Of a stretch of DNA of 64,000 nt, positions 49,290-61,575 are shown in pieces. The notes under the pieces were generated by a model. That model had not been told where the DNA came from. It saw only the letters and a program-made list of their open reading frames with translations, and made no database searches. The stretch is from Inia geoffrensis (lineage: Eukaryota > Chordata > Mammalia > Artiodactyla > Iniidae), in NCBI GenBank assembly GCA_036417435.1, contig CM070902.1, positions 139,489,886 to 139,553,885 on the forward strand, in the 5' to 3' direction. A program made the translations under genes and the position numbers. Every line of letters starts with the position of its first letter. The stretch's first letter is position 1.

Positions 49290-49720
49290 TTATACAGCAT
49301 ACATATAAGTTAAAAAGTGGCAGAATGTTGGCAATTACTGAACCTAGATACAGAATACATGGGTGTTCGTTATACTATTCGTTCAAATTTTCTACATATT
49401 AAAATATTTCATAATAAAAAACTGGAACATAATAAAATTAAAAGGGGCCTAAATGCAATGAGGTGCCCAAGAACAGGTCCCTGAGAAAAAATACATTAGT
49501 AGAAAAAAAAAATACATTAGTAGAAAAACTGGCGAAATCTGAATAAAGTCTGTACTATAGTTAATATTATTGTATTAATGGTAATTTCCTAGTAAATGTG
49601 CCATGGTTATATAAGATGTTAAGGGGAAGCTGGATAAAGGGAAGTCCCTATACCATCTTTGCAAATTTTCTGTAAATCTAAAATTATTCCAAAATAAAAA
49701 TAAAAATTTATTTTTAAAAG
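49290..49720 (+). mobile_element. L1 3'-end fragments
   Basis: Two adjacent pieces. The first has 'tgttcgttatactattcgtt' and 'atttcataataaaaaactgg'. The second has 'tgccatggttatataagatg' and 'tttctgtaaatctaaaatta' ending in 'ccaaaataaaaataaaaa'. Both resemble 3' ends of old L1M families. Confidence 0.65.
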
Positions 49721-49909
49721 GGGGCAACCAGTATATAAAAGCCAGAAGTTTTCATTGATTTTTTTTTGGACGGAATACATGAAATAGGACTACTTCTTAA
49801 TAATGCTAGTCCATCAATAAGGAAAATAAGTGATCAGTAACACAAAACATCTGACTGTAGGTCTTCCAAGAAAGGAAAAAGGACTAACAAACAAGAATAT
49901 AGTGTTTTA

Positions 49910-50060
49910 CCATTTACAAATCTTTCACATACATTCCATTTGACCCTCACAACATCGCTGTGATGCAGGCAGCACAGATATCATTCCCATTTAACAGATG
50001 AGGAAAGTGAATCTCAGAGCAAGTAACTGATGTGCCCAAGGTTCTACAATTAGTAAATAA
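49910..50060 (+). repeat. MIR SINE fragment
   Basis: Contains 'ttgaccctcacaacatcgct', 'cccatttaacagatgaggaa' and 'agcaagtaactgatgtgccc', in MIR order. Confidence 0.85.
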
Positions 50061-50959
50061 TTTGTATTCATATCAGTCTTTGGCCTAAAACTTCAGCACC
50101 CCACCTCCCCTCATACTTGCCTACCTACTTCACAGGGATAACAAAGATAAAATGAATTCAAGGCTAGAAAAATACTTTGAGGGAAATAATTTTCCACGAT
50201 ATATGGCTCATTCCCCTTCTTGTCCCAGCTTGTGGGTGAACACAGAATTTTATATTGCCTCTGTCCTGTGTTCAGCTAAGCAACTAAGACAGACAGGGGA
50301 ACAGTGTGATCCTCTTTAAAGTTACATAAATTACAATCAGGGTAACTGCTATTATAGCAAGTTGAAAAGCAGCACAGAAAGGCCAATGTGCAACTACACA
50401 GGATTTATTGTACCCTTATTTTCATCATTAATTATTTAAGAAATAAACTGCTTCAATGCTTTTATATACTGCAGGAACTCAATGACTGCTTACAGCTCAA
50501 ACAAAGCATATTTCATGATTTAAGCTGATATATGTAGATTTCTACTCTTTGTTGGAAGTACTAAAACAAAATGGAACAGTGGATCAAACCTAATAAAGCT
50601 ATTTATCAATTATCACCAGTGGGTAGCTTGAAATTATATTAGAATAAAGAGTTACTGGGAATTTGCAACTCTGCAAACACATGCTTGCAGTAGAAACTAA
50701 GAACTTTCTTCTGAGTAACTCAAATAAAGGGAGATCGCCCATAGGTTGAAGGAGGGGGTTCTATAAAACTGGAAATTGGAGAGTCAGTTCAAATGAATAA
50801 CACCCCTGTATTCAAAGTAGTACTTCTACTACTGTGCCTTTAAAATGAAGGGTTATCCCAGAGGGAAGACTGGGAAAACCGCGCACTGACCCTCTGTCTC
50901 TCCATCATTTACACAGAAAGATTAGAAACAGAATAAAGCCAGAAGCTTCCCAAACGTCA

Positions 50960-51425
50960 AACATCAAATACACCACCATGTATAAAACAGATAGCTAGGG
51001 CTTCCCTGGTGGCGCAGTGGTTGAGAGTCCGCCTGCCGATGCAGGGGACACGGGTTCGTGCCCCGGGTCCGGGAAGATCCCACATACCGCGGAGTGGCTG
51101 GGCCCGTGAGCCATGGCCGCTGAGCCTGCGCGTCCGGAGCCTGTGCTCCGCAACGGGAGAGGCCACAACAGTGAGGGGCCCGCGTATCACAAAAAAAAAA
51201 AAAACAAAAAAAAACCCCAGATAGCTAGTAGGAGCCTGTGGTATAGCACAGGGAGCTCAGCTCGGTGCTCCGTGATGAGCTAGATGGGTGGAATGGAGGG
51301 CAGGGGGAGGTCGGTCCAAGAGAGAGGCGATATATGTATACATATAACTGATTCACTTCATTGTACAGCAGAAACTAACACAACATTGTAAAGCAATTAT
51401 ATTCCAATAAAAAAAAAAATAAAGT
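50960..51425 (+). mobile_element. L1 3' end split by a CHR SINE
   Basis: The sequence before (about 50960-50998) and after (about 51229-51425) the SINE forms one cetartiodactyl L1 3' end: 'caccaccatgtataaaacag', then 'gtggtatagcacagggagct', 'tatatgtatacatataactg', 'acagcagaaactaacacaac' and 'gcaattatattccaataaaa'. The L1 boundary upstream is approximate. Confidence 0.75.
50999..51217 (+). repeat. CHR SINE, young form
   Basis: A full short-form CHR SINE with an A-rich tail and a perfect 11-bp target duplication, cagatagctag, at 50988-50998 and 51218-51228. It interrupts an L1 3' end. Confidence 0.95.
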
Positions 51426-52729
51426 GGCTGTCGATAGCAGAAAAATCACTTAGGAATTTAGTACAGATGTCTGTCATCAAACTCTCTTTTCATTTCAACT
51501 ATATTTGCCTGGGGTGGGATCTTATTTAAATTCAGGAAGCGGTAAATATAATCAGAGACTAATAAATGGCTTTAGAGGCTCAGATTACTCAAAGCCATCC
51601 CAATACAGCAGGAAGAATATATTCCCCACATTGTCCTCCCTTTTTTCATTATTTCCCCAACCCTCTGCAACCCTGGGTCCATTTTCTATTTTATTGGATA
51701 TTACTCATTAAAATAAATCACCATCACTTCTGAAACAATTCAGTGATAATCAACCAATAACAAAGGACACACGCTGCCTACTGCTACACTGACAATAAAG
51801 ACAAACAAAACAAAGCAGTGAAGTATGATGAAGTAAGCAAGGTGCTTCTTAAGAAATGATGATAACCTCAGTAATGTACCAACAGGCAAAAATCTTAAAA
51901 GCAACGTTAGTGAATTTCAAAAAGCTCGTTTGTTTTTCAGAGACATTCTGGCTGTGTTTCTCCTATTGATCTTACCCTAGACTGGCATTTTTTCTCCCCT
52001 CTCCTCCAGACACCCAATGCCCACGTAAGATGGGAATGTTCCTGAAGAGAACAACAGGCAGCTTCTCTTCGAGCAAAACAGCCTCTATCTGAACACAACA
52101 GGCGAAGCAGTTCATAAACCTGACAAATGACCAGCACTTCTGAAAGAAACACCCCAACCAGAATATTCAGAAATGGCATTCAGGGTATTAAGCAATTAAA
52201 TGTTGCCTAAACTGGGAAGTGCCAAGAACATGTAACTGATCTGTCACTTCACTGCTTGTCAGCATTTCCTGCCTGCCTTAGGCCTATCATAGGTCACATC
52301 CCTGGAGGTGGGCAATTTCTCCTTGGTTTTCTGCTCCCTTAAATAGCCTCTCTTTGGGGGGACCTTATTTCAACTTACTTTTCTAATATTTTGCTAAAGG
52401 AAATAAACAGATCAGTTACAAATGGATTATCACTTTGAAATGTCAATAATTAAGAGTATTTGGGTTGCAACAAAAATTGATGCAGTTTATTTATCATGGA
52501 ACAAATAACTTCATTAAAAGGGTTCACATAATCTTCACTGCTCTATTGCCTCTCAGATCTACAAGTTTATCATGTATATTCGAATGACTACAGTGGCAAC
52601 AACAAAAAGGACAGGTTATAAATCTATTTTTTAGGCCCCTTAAAGTTTAAATGACTAGAAAAATAAGGATTTTTCATTGTCCTTGCTTTTGGTACAGATT
52701 CTAAATCAGAAAAGACATTGTTTTCATTA

Positions 52730-53364
52730 CAGTAACCCCCCGCCCTTATCTGTGGAGGATACATTCATAGACCCCCAGTGATGCCTCAAACCACGGGTAG
52801 TACTGAACCCTATATATATACTATGTTTTCTTCCTATACCTATGATAAAGTTTAATTTATAGATTAGGCTCAGTAAGAGATTAACAGCAATAGCTAGTAA
52901 TAAAATAGAACAGCTATAATAATACACTGTAATAAAAGTCATGTGATGTGGTCTCTCTGTCTCTCAAAATACCTTATTGTGCTATACTCACCCTTCTTCT
53001 TGTGATGATGTGAGATGATAAAATGCCTATGGGATGAGATGAAGTGAGGTGAACAATGTAGGCCTTGTGACGCAGGCTGCTATCGACCTTCTAACATATA
53101 AAGGAGGACCATCTACTTAAAGTGATCCTGGATCACTGAGCCATGAGGATGTTGATTGCTGGATATCAGGGGCAGACGATGTCAATGGCTAGGGATCCCG
53201 GGTGGGACGGCGTGAGATTCCATCACAATACTCAGAACAGCGCACAATTTAGAACCTATGAACTGTTTATTTCTGGAATTTTCCATTTAATATTTTTGGA
53301 CCACAGTTGACCTTGGGTAACTGAAACCTCAGAAAGTGAAACCACGGGTAAGGGGGTTCTACTG
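52730..53364 (+). mobile_element. Tigger/pogo-like nonautonomous DNA transposon
   Basis: The left end CAGTAACCCCCCGCCCTTAT and the reverse complement of the right end (CAGTAGAACCCCCTTACCCG) are matching terminal inverted repeats with small gaps. They are flanked by TA dinucleotides at 52728-52729 and 53365-53366, the target duplication of the Tc1/mariner-pogo superfamily. The 635-bp interior has no long open frame. The family name is by general resemblance to Tigger/MER-type elements. Confidence 0.82.
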
Positions 53365-53814
53365 TAGTTTAAAATGTATTTTCTAGAAAATTCCTCTCCC
53401 CTAAATTTGTGTAGTGCTTTACAGTGTTTCAAAACATTTTCACAGATATCACCACAGTTGATCCACCCCAAAACCTTACGGGATAGCAAATTCCAAAACC
53501 AGAATAGGTCAAGGGGTCCTAACTGGATTCGTTCCACCCCATCACTCCAGCCACCATTGTTCATAGCCTTGTTCTCATATTTTTAAATCTCATTATGTCT
53601 TTCTGCTGCAAACTTAGTAGTAACTTCTTCAATCTTTCTTCTAGTTCATTAATTCTCTCTTAATCTGTATCTTAAATGCTATTTATACCAAACACTCAGT
53701 TTTTCATTTTAATAATTACAGCTTTTACTTCTGAAAACCCCAGGTGGTCTTCAAATCTGCCTGTCATTTTTGCTTGATTATCAAAATGCCATTTTTATTT
53801 TAAAAGAAAGTAAC

Positions 53815-54645
53815 AAGTACTGGAGAGGATGTGGAGAAACTGGAACCCTGTGCACTGTTGGCGGGCATGTAAAATGTGCAGCTGTTATGGAAAACAACAA
53901 AAAAATTTAAACAGAATAACCATATGATCCAGCAATTCCACTTCTGGATATATACACAAAAGAAGTGAAAAGGTCTTGAAGAGAGATACCCCCATGTTCA
54001 TAGCAGTGTTATTCACAACAGCCAAAATGGTAAGCAATCCAAGTGTCCAGTGGCTAAGATTCCATGCTCCCAATGCAGGGGGTCTAGGTTCGATCCCTGG
54101 TCAGGGAACTAGATCACATATGCCGCAACTAAAGATCCCGCATGCCACAAGGAAAATTCCACATGCCACAACTAAAATCTGGCACAGCCAAATAAATAAA
54201 TAAATAAATATTTCAGTGTCCATCGGCAGATAAATGGGTAAACAAAATGCAGTATAAATAATGTAACATTATTCAGCCTTAAAAAGGAAGGGAATTCTGA
54301 CACCTGCTGCAGTATGAATGAACCTTGCAGACACTGTGCTAAGTGAAATAAGTCGGGCACAAAAAGACAAATACTGTATGAGGCAACTTACATGAGACAC
54401 CTAGAACAGTCAAATTCACAGGGACAGAAAGTAGGATGGTGGCTGCCAGGGGCTGGGGGAGGGGAGAAACGGCGAGTTAGGGTTTAAAGCGTGCAGAGGG
54501 TTTGTCTTACAAGGTGAGAGCAGTTCTGGAGATGGATGGTGGCAACGGTTGTACAATACTGTGAATGCATTTAATACCACGGAACTGTACGGTTAAGATG
54601 GTAAACTGTAGGGTCTGCGTATTTTACTACAATTGAAAACACTTG
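53815..54645 (+). mobile_element. L1 3' region split by a SINE
   Basis: ORF2-end and 3' UTR L1 wording: 'ctggagaggatgtggagaaa', 'atgatccagcaattccactt', 'catagcagtgttattcacaa', then after the SINE 'gtccatcggcagataaatgg', 'tattcagccttaaaaaggaa' and 'ggtggctgccaggggctggg'. It is orientated plus and diverged, with a stop-broken frame. Confidence 0.85.
54045..54212 (+). repeat. CHR-type SINE inserted in L1
   Basis: Reads 'gtggctaagattccatgctc', then 'aggttcgatccctggtcagg' (B-box) and 'aactaaagatcccgcatgcc', with an (AAAT)n tail. The L1 phrase 'agtgtcca' occurs at both edges, giving a short target duplication. Confidence 0.8.
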
Positions 54646-55728
54646 TTAAACGTGCGGGGCGATCAGCAGCTCAGAGGACAGAGACCAGGGAGCAGAGGCT
54701 TCCTGCGCGTCTACCGCGTGCTGACCTCTGACCTCTGCATCCACCACCACCCCCACTCGCTCTTCTCAGATTCCCCCAGGCGGCGCGACAGAATTAGAAA
54801 TACAGAAAGTATTAAATAAAAGACAACTACTATTATTACGGTCTCACCATCATCCTCATTAAGGAAACAGAGAAGAAACTCAGGCTCAGAGCGCTGGACC
54901 CATGGTTATGGGCAGCACTCTTTCCATGACTCCATTCAGAGCCTGCGACCACGTGCCCTTCAGGCGCTTTCCTGGGAAATTATGGGCCCTTACTCGCCCT
55001 GGAAGTCACAGCCCTGACTTGAATGCCTAAGTATTTCAATCACGAGCTGATTTCTTCACCTTCATAAGGCACAGGTCTGGGTCTCAAAAGATGCTTTGAC
55101 CAGTACAACCTCTGAGGACAGTTTTACAACAAGTACCGCCCTACGAGTAGACAAAGGCCACTGAACAGAAGTGTCCATCCCCTGGGCTCAGCCTCCCCTG
55201 GTGACCCAGAGCTGGGACTCTGGGCCAGGCTTCCAGGTTCACTGAAAAAGACAGCTGCTTTCCATGCCATCAAAGAAGCAACATTCAAGAATCTAACATT
55301 TAAATATAATCAGGATTTACCCTTGTTGGAGGCAAAGTCTGGTTTTGGGCAGTAAAAAAGGCTATAATGAGTTGCTCTGATGGATTTCATTCAGGGCTGC
55401 TAATGCACTGTCACATCAGTAGAGACTCGATGGGAAGCAAATGTAATCCTTTTAGGACAGATAACTAATGCTCTCCTGGACTCCCCCGGGTGTTTCTTTA
55501 TGAGCGGATTTATTCTTTGCTAATGCCCTAAGATTAGTTACTGATGACCTGATCTAAACCCCTAAAAAGTCCAAAAGCTCTCTTTAAACTAAAAAAATTA
55601 ATAGGTGATACTCTCCATAAAAGAGTGACTCCGTAAGGCCACTGTCGTTCCACCCACCAGCCCCCTGTGGTATCTGCATCACTCCCTTTTGCAGGACACC
55701 ACGTCTACACTGCAGCCTTCCTCAAACC

Positions 55729-55875
55729 AGTGGTTCTCAAACTTAGCCTTGTGTCAGAATCCGCTGGAGAGTTTGTTTAAAGCACAGCCTGCCAGGCCCC
55801 ACCCACCACCAGAGTTTCTGATTCAGCACATCTGGAAGGTGGCCAAGAACGTGTGTTTCTCACGAGATCCTGGGG
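55729..55875 (+). mobile_element. MER5A-like hAT (Charlie) element
   Basis: Starts 'cagtggttctcaaacttagc' and continues 'gtcagaatccgctggagagt', 'gccaggccccacccaccacc' and 'agagtttctgattcagcaca', a textbook MER5 sequence. Confidence 0.85.
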
Positions 55876-56329
55876 GATGTCTCTGCCGCTGTTCCCAAGA
55901 TCGCACGTCATCACCCCCTTACTTTTCCACAGCCACTTCTGTGGGAATGCTGGACATCCTCTTGGGATGCCAGCTCCTCAGTAATTCTGCTCATGTCATG
56001 TCTAAACCCCAGTGGGGACCAGGGGCAGCCCAGGTCTCCTCCCTCTTGCGCTGCTCTCAGCTCCTTCTGCCCTTCCTCTGCCCGAGGAGGGGTCAAAAAC
56101 AGGGTCTAAGGAATGAGGAGGTGGAGGGCGTGCCCGAGGACCTGGTTGGCTCTTTCCTTTTTGCTTCCACACCACCAGAGGGGAGTGAGGGAGCACAAGC
56201 CCTCACCAACTCTCTTCCTTCCCAAAAGGAGATGCTTTTCTCAGGGACCCTGAGAAGCAGAGGCAGGGGCAAGGCAGGATTGCGTGTTCCTGAGTTTCCT
56301 GCCAAACGACCAAACTAATGTCGTCTTAA

Positions 56330-56520
56330 CAGCAGTCCACTTTGACTCCTGACGCCTGTCTTCAGATATCAGTCCCTTCATGAAACCTTTCCCACCTGGA
56401 TGTCTGAAGGACATACCTCTTCCACCTTGTATACATGTATGTCCTTTTCAGTTCGTCCCCTCCATGCCTTATTCCCTTCTGAATTGTACACGGAAAGGAC
56501 TCATTAAATATTTACTGAAT
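56330..56520 (+). mobile_element. L2 fragment
   Basis: Contains 'cttcatgaaacctttcccac' and ends 'ggactcattaaatatttact'-'gaat', the usual L2 3' end with a run toward GAAT. Confidence 0.6.
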
Positions 56521-56954
56521 TTAATTGCAACAAACTCACAGGTCAGACAGTGAGCACTGTACCATTTCTAAAGCAAGAGTCATAGAAATTATACATCAAC
56601 AGCATTTAATATTTAGAAAAGTTGTTTTCAAAAACGAGTCCCCTAAAAATGTACTTCAGGAGAAAGACATGCAGCTACGGACCAGAAGAGCGTTCATAAT
56701 ACTTCTGAAAGTTTCCAAACATTCTACGTATTCTTTCCAGGATCACATGTATAATATAATGCATTTGGCCCCCTAAAAACTGTTAACAGTAAAACGAAAA
56801 TTAACCTTGGGAAATAATGCAGAAATTAAATTGATTTGCTCGATGATTTTCTTTCTTAGAAGCATGGCCCTTACTTCACTTATATTACCAAAGAAAAATG
56901 TAATAGCGATAGTGTAGAGCTTTCCTTTAAAGGGAACAAAAGATGGCAACTCAC

Positions 56955-57034
56955 CTTAGAATTAGTTGTAACATCACATCTTCACAATGTAAACCGATGA
57001 GAGTTCTAAATAATGCCAGGGACACCACACAAAG
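56955..57034 (-). CDS. FHIP1A: FHIP1A coding exon (LCVVSLALF block)
   Basis: An 80-nt exon: 26 codons plus two bases. The acceptor is cttcccag and the donor is ctaag|gtgagt. Read on the minus strand it gives LCVVSLALFRTLIGLHCEDV, then MLQLIL and the first two bases of Arg, completed at 46417. FHIP1B has L-C-M-V-S-L-S-L-F-R-T-L-L-N-L-x-C-E-D-V-L-L-Q-L-V-L-R, so identity is high. It forms one helical hairpin of the conserved N-terminal FHIP domain. It is too short to appear as an open-frame call, and was found by looking for the residues missing between the 62112 and 46227 exons. Confidence 0.97.
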
Positions 57035-57248
57035 CTGGGAAGCAAGAAAAATATCTATTTCAGATATTGGAAGGACAGCTCTACTTCACACAGATGGTAA
57101 ATAAATCAGAATTACAAAATAAAATGACCTTTTTTTTTTAGCAGTTTTGATTAAGAAAAATGTAGAATTACCCTCCTAATAAAATGCCTGTGCTCGCATT
57201 TCCAACTTGTAAAGATCCAGATAAATGTGTCCCCTACAACTCCCCAAT

Positions 57249-57257
57249 ACACACACA

Positions 57258-57296
<39 letters not shown>
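57249..57296. repeat. (CA)n microsatellite
   Basis: About 24 AC units with a single CATA interruption near 57262. Confidence 0.95.
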
Positions 57297-57298
<2 letters not shown>

Positions 57299-57849
57299 CA
57301 TCTCCTATTTATGCCATTTGTTTTCCTAGTTATTTTCAAATACAACACTGGTTATTTACAAGACAGAGCTCACAGAAAATTGCATATACCCCAGCCATCT
57401 CTCTCTCTCCAGAGTCCTCAGCCCTAAGCCTCAGCTCTTCTTGCCTTATCTCTTGGCTTTGGGGAAAACATTCTCCTGGGTTCCATTTCCCATAGTGCTA
57501 AGGGATGATGATATACTTTCCTAGGATGTTCATTAAAAAACAAGATTTCTTGCAATCTCTGATTTCCAAAAAGGAAAGATAAACTGTCCAACAGAGAAGG
57601 TTCCCAAAGATGCATTATAAAATCACCGTGCCTTTTGAGAGTAAGCTTTTGCTGTTCCATCAAGCCACTTAAGTAATTTAGGCTCTCATTCTTTGTATAG
57701 GAGAATAAGGGCTAGCCTGTGTTCTAGGCAGGACAGGTTTACAAGCTGGTCAATGAAGTCCGTAACGGTGTTGTAGAGAAAGAGGTGTACTTGGCGTGCC
57801 CCAAAACATCTCTTGCGCTCAGGACAGGTCACACCTTACAGTTAGGAAG

Positions 57850-58080
57850 AAGCAAATACTTCATTCCGTTCCTTCCATGCCTTTGCACATGCTCTTCCTC
57901 TGCCTGGAATGCCTTCCTCTGTCTCCTCTGCAGGATAACCCTACTTATTCTCAAAGGCTGACCGTAGGCATCACCTCTCCTAGGAAATCTTTCTTCTCTT
58001 TCTCCCAGGATTACCACTCAACACCCCCTTTCCCCAGTCCGAGTCCTCTCTATGTGTTGCCATAGTAACCTGGGCAAATC
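57850..58080 (+). mobile_element. L2 fragment
   Basis: Contains 'catgcctttgcacatgctct', 'tctgcctggaatgccttcct' and 'cctaggaaatctttcttctc', characteristic of the L2 3' end. Confidence 0.8.
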
Positions 58081-58129
58081 ACTGTCAAGGGTGATCAGGA
58101 CCCTGTATCTGTCTTTTTATTACTGAGTC

Positions 58130-60620
58130 CAGGGAGTTCATTATTCTACATACAAGCATCTTTTCAGACACATGATTTGTAAAGATTTCTTCTTATTTTG
58201 TCAGCTGTTTTTTCAATTTCTTAATGGTGTCCTTTGAAACACAAAAGTTTTTACTTTTTTACAGATTTTAGATTTCTTCTTGAATCAGTTTCAGAAGTTT
58301 GTGTCTTTCTAGGACTTGCCTGTTTCATCTAATTTATCCAATATTTTGGCATGCAGTTGTTCATAGTATTCCCTTATAATCCTATTTATTTATTTATTAA
58401 CTACGTTTTTTTATCAATGCATAAAGATGTCATTAACTATGAAGAAAAGAGGAGGCATATTTATTACAAAAATCAGAATCATGGTTATTTCTGCAGGAGA
58501 GGGAGAGGGTTGTCATCAGAGAGAGGTACCAAGGGGCTTATGAGGTGTTGGCAATGTTTCATTCTCCCCTGAATGATGATGACATGGTGATTTCTTTACA
58601 ATTAAACTGTATATTTAGGCTTTATACAGTTTTGCTCTGTATGAATATTGTATCTCATTATAAACTCTGATAAGGCATCATTCCACTGGGCAGAGGCTGC
58701 AATAGTAGTTCTCAATGTCTGGTCCAAGTCTTCCCATGGGTACAATGGATATAATCCTTTTTAGTTCTATAAGGTCAAAAATAATACCCCCTCTTTCATT
58801 CTAGATTTTACTAATTTGACTCTTCTCACTTTTTTTCTTAGTAGTCTAAAAGTTTGTCAATTTTGTCAACTTTTTCAAAGAACCAACTTTTTAATGAGGT
58901 TTTTTGGTTTGTTTTTATCGAATGAAAGATTCTTGAAATTCTATAGTACTTTACAATTTTCAAAAGTTTCATCACACACATTGATTCCATATAATCCCAT
59001 AATATCCCTTTTCCCCCCTAGCCCTATATTGCCCTTCCTTCCTTCCCTCTCCCCACTGGTAACCACGTTTGTTCTCTATATCTGTGAGTCTGCTTCTTTT
59101 TTTGTTTTATTCACTAGTTTGTTGTATTTTCTAGATTCCCCATATAAGTAATACTAAGACAGTATTTGTCATTCTCTGACTTATTTCACTTAGCATAATG
59201 CCCTCTAAGTCCATCCAAATTTTGCAAATGGCAAAATTTCATCCCTTCTTATGGCTGACTAGTATTCCATTGAATATATATATACCACATCTTCTTTAAA
59301 CATTCATCTGTTGGTGGATACTTTGGTTGCTTCCATACCTTGGCAAATGTAAATAATGCTGCTATGAACATTGGAGTGCATGTATCTTTTTGAATTAGTG
59401 TTTCTGGTTTTTTCGAATATATACTCAGGAGTGGAATTGCTGGGTCATATGGTAGTTCTATCTTTAGTTTTCTTGAGAAACCTCCATAGTATTTTCCACA
59501 GCGGCTGCACCAATTTACATTCCCATCAGCAGTGTAAGAGGGTCAAAGAACCAACTTTTGGTTTTGGTGATTTTCTATCGATTTTGTTGTTTTCCTAGTC
59601 TTCATTTCCTTAATTTCTGTTCTAATCCTTATTATTTCCTTCCTTCTATTTGGTTTGAGTTTGCTCTTCTTTTTCCAGTGTCTTAAAGTAGAAGGGTAGG
59701 TTACTGATTTGAGATTTTTCTTCTTTTTTAACGTAGGTGTTTACAGCTATATATTTCCCTCTTGGCGGTGTTATACTGCATCCCGTGAGTTTTGGTATGT
59801 TGTATCTTCATTCTCATTTATCTCAAAGTACATTTTCATTTCCCTTGTGATTTCTTCTTTGACCCACTGGTTACTTAGGAGTACTGTTTAATTTCCACAT
59901 ATTTGTGAATTTTCTTTCTGTCAATAACTTTTAATTTCAATCCATTGTGGCCAGGGAACATACTTGGTATAATTTCAATTGCTTTAAATTCATTGAAAGT
60001 GATTATCACATGGTCCATCTTGGACAGTGTTCATTCCATGTGCACTTGAAGAGAATGTACATTCTGGCTGTTGGGTGGAGTGTTCTATAGATGCCTGCAC
60101 TAGGTCTAGTTGGTTTATAGCACCGTTCAAGTCTCCTATTTCCTTATTCATCTTCTGCCTACTTGTTCTATTAATTATAAAAAAGTAACATGTTGAAATA
60201 TCCCACAATTATTGTTGTATCGTCTATTTCTTCCTTAAATTCCATCAGTTTTTGCTTCATAAATTTTGGGACTCTGTTTTTAGATGCATATATATTTATA
60301 ATTGTTATATCTTTCCAAGTGGCCCTTTATCATTATAAAATGTCCCTCTTTCTCTCTAGTAACATTTCTTGTTTTAAAGTCTAATCTGTGGCTTATTAGT
60401 ATAGCCACTCCAGCTTTGTTTTGGTTGCTGTTTGAGTAACCTATTTTTTCTATCCGTTAACTTTCAATCTACTGTTATCTTTGAATCTAAAGTGTATCTC
60501 CAGTTGGCAGCAAATAGTTGGATCTTGTTTTTTATCTAGTGTGACAATCTCTGTCTTTTGATTGAATTTTTAATCTATTTACATTTAATATTATCATTAT
60601 AGTTGGATTTGTATCTGCCC
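58130..60620 (-). mobile_element. Old L1 ORF2 region, antisense, with nested insertions
   Basis: On the plus strand this reads as antisense L1 ORF2: 'gttgttcatagtattccctt', 'agtttgtcaattttgtcaac', 'tccttccttctatttggttt', 'gtgaattttctttctgtcaa', 'aattccatcagtttttgctt' and 'cactccagctttgttttggt'. It is interrupted by a plus-oriented L1-tail-like piece at about 58400-58690 and by a separate L1 insertion at 58892-59542. Frames are broken and no intact protein is present. Confidence 0.85.
58892..59542 (-). mobile_element. Younger L1 3' part inserted into older L1, 17-bp duplication
   Basis: Antisense L1 3' sequence ('catctgttggtggatacttt', 'aatgctgctatgaacattgg', 'tggaattgctgggtcatatg') is flanked by perfect 17-bp copies of tcaaagaaccaactttt at 58875-58891 and 59543-59559. 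Both copies are continuous with the surrounding older L1 ORF2, which resumes after the insert. So the duplication is a real retrotransposition footprint. Confidence 0.9.
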
Positions 60621-60999
60621 TTTTACTTTTTGTTTTCTACATGTCTGATGTCTTTTTGTTCCTCTATTCCTATTTTACTGTCTTCTTTTACATTAAGTGA
60701 ATATTTCCCCCACAGTAATATTTTAATTCCTTTAAGGATTTTTTTTTTACTATTTTTCTGAGTTACTAGTGGTTGCTCTAGACCTTACCATATACATCTT
60801 AATTTATCAGACTCTACTTCAGATTTATACTAAATTAATTTTAGTGAAATACAGAAACGTTACTCTTATATAGCTCTATTCCTTCTTACCCCCCTTTGTG
60901 CTATTACTGTTATACACATTACATCTACATATGTTACAAACAATAACACTGTTAATTATTCCTTTACCTTTTTTGCATTTTAATGGAGCTTTTTTCTGA

Positions 61000-61575
61000 A
61001 GTATAGTTGATTTACAATATTATATTCGTTTCAAGTGTACAACATAGTGATTCAATATTTTTATAGATTATACTCCATTTAAAGCTATTATAAAATATTG
61101 GCTATATTCCCTGTGCTGTACAATGTATCCTTGTAGCTTATTTATTTCATAAATAGTAGTTTGTACCTCTTAATCTCCTACCCCTATCTTGCCCTTCCCC
61201 TTTTCCTCTCCCCACTGGTAACCACCAGCTTGTCCTCTACATCTGTTTCTGTTTTGTTAAATTCATTCATTTGTTTTATTTCTTAGATTCCACATGTAAG
61301 TGATAACACACAATATTTGTCCTTCTCTGTCTGACTTATTTCACTCAGCATAATGCCCTCTAGTTCCACCCATGCTGTTGCAAATAGCAGAATTTCATTT
61401 TTTTCTATGGCTGAGTAATATTCCATTGTATATTTATACCACACCTTTATCCATTCATCTGTTGATGGACACTTAGGCTGCTTCCATATCCTCGCTATTG
61501 TAAATAATGCTGCTATGAACATTAGAATGCATGTATCTTTACAAATTAGTGTTTTCATTTTCTTCAAATATACCT
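61000..61575 (-). mobile_element. L1 3' part, antisense
   Basis: Contains 'tgaagtatagttgatttaca', 'ccctgtgctgtacaatgtat', 'ctgacttatttcactcagca', 'ctgagtaatattccattgta' and 'catctgttgatggacactta', the standard antisense L1 3' end. A 94-codon minus-strand frame at 61283-61567 is L1 ORF2 remnant. Confidence 0.9.

Larger units (their letters stand above)
46418..56954 (-). other. FHIP1A: FHIP1A intron
   Basis: About 10.5 kb, rich in repeats: L2 (46510-46985), a probable LTR-type relic (47040-47830), (CA)n (48521-48567), L1 3' ends (about 49290-49480 and 49540-49720), MIR (49910-50060), an L1 end split by a CHR SINE (about 50960-51425), a Tigger-like element (52730-53364), a further L1 split by a SINE (53815-54645), MER5 (55729-55875) and L2 (56330-56520). 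The parts 47830-48500, 50100-50950 and 51430-52720 show nothing I can name. Confidence 0.8.

Noticed and set aside
55689..56318. Plus-strand open frame of 209 codons
   Set aside because: Starts inside a MER5-like transposon and has no recognisable domain; antisense to an FHIP1A intron.
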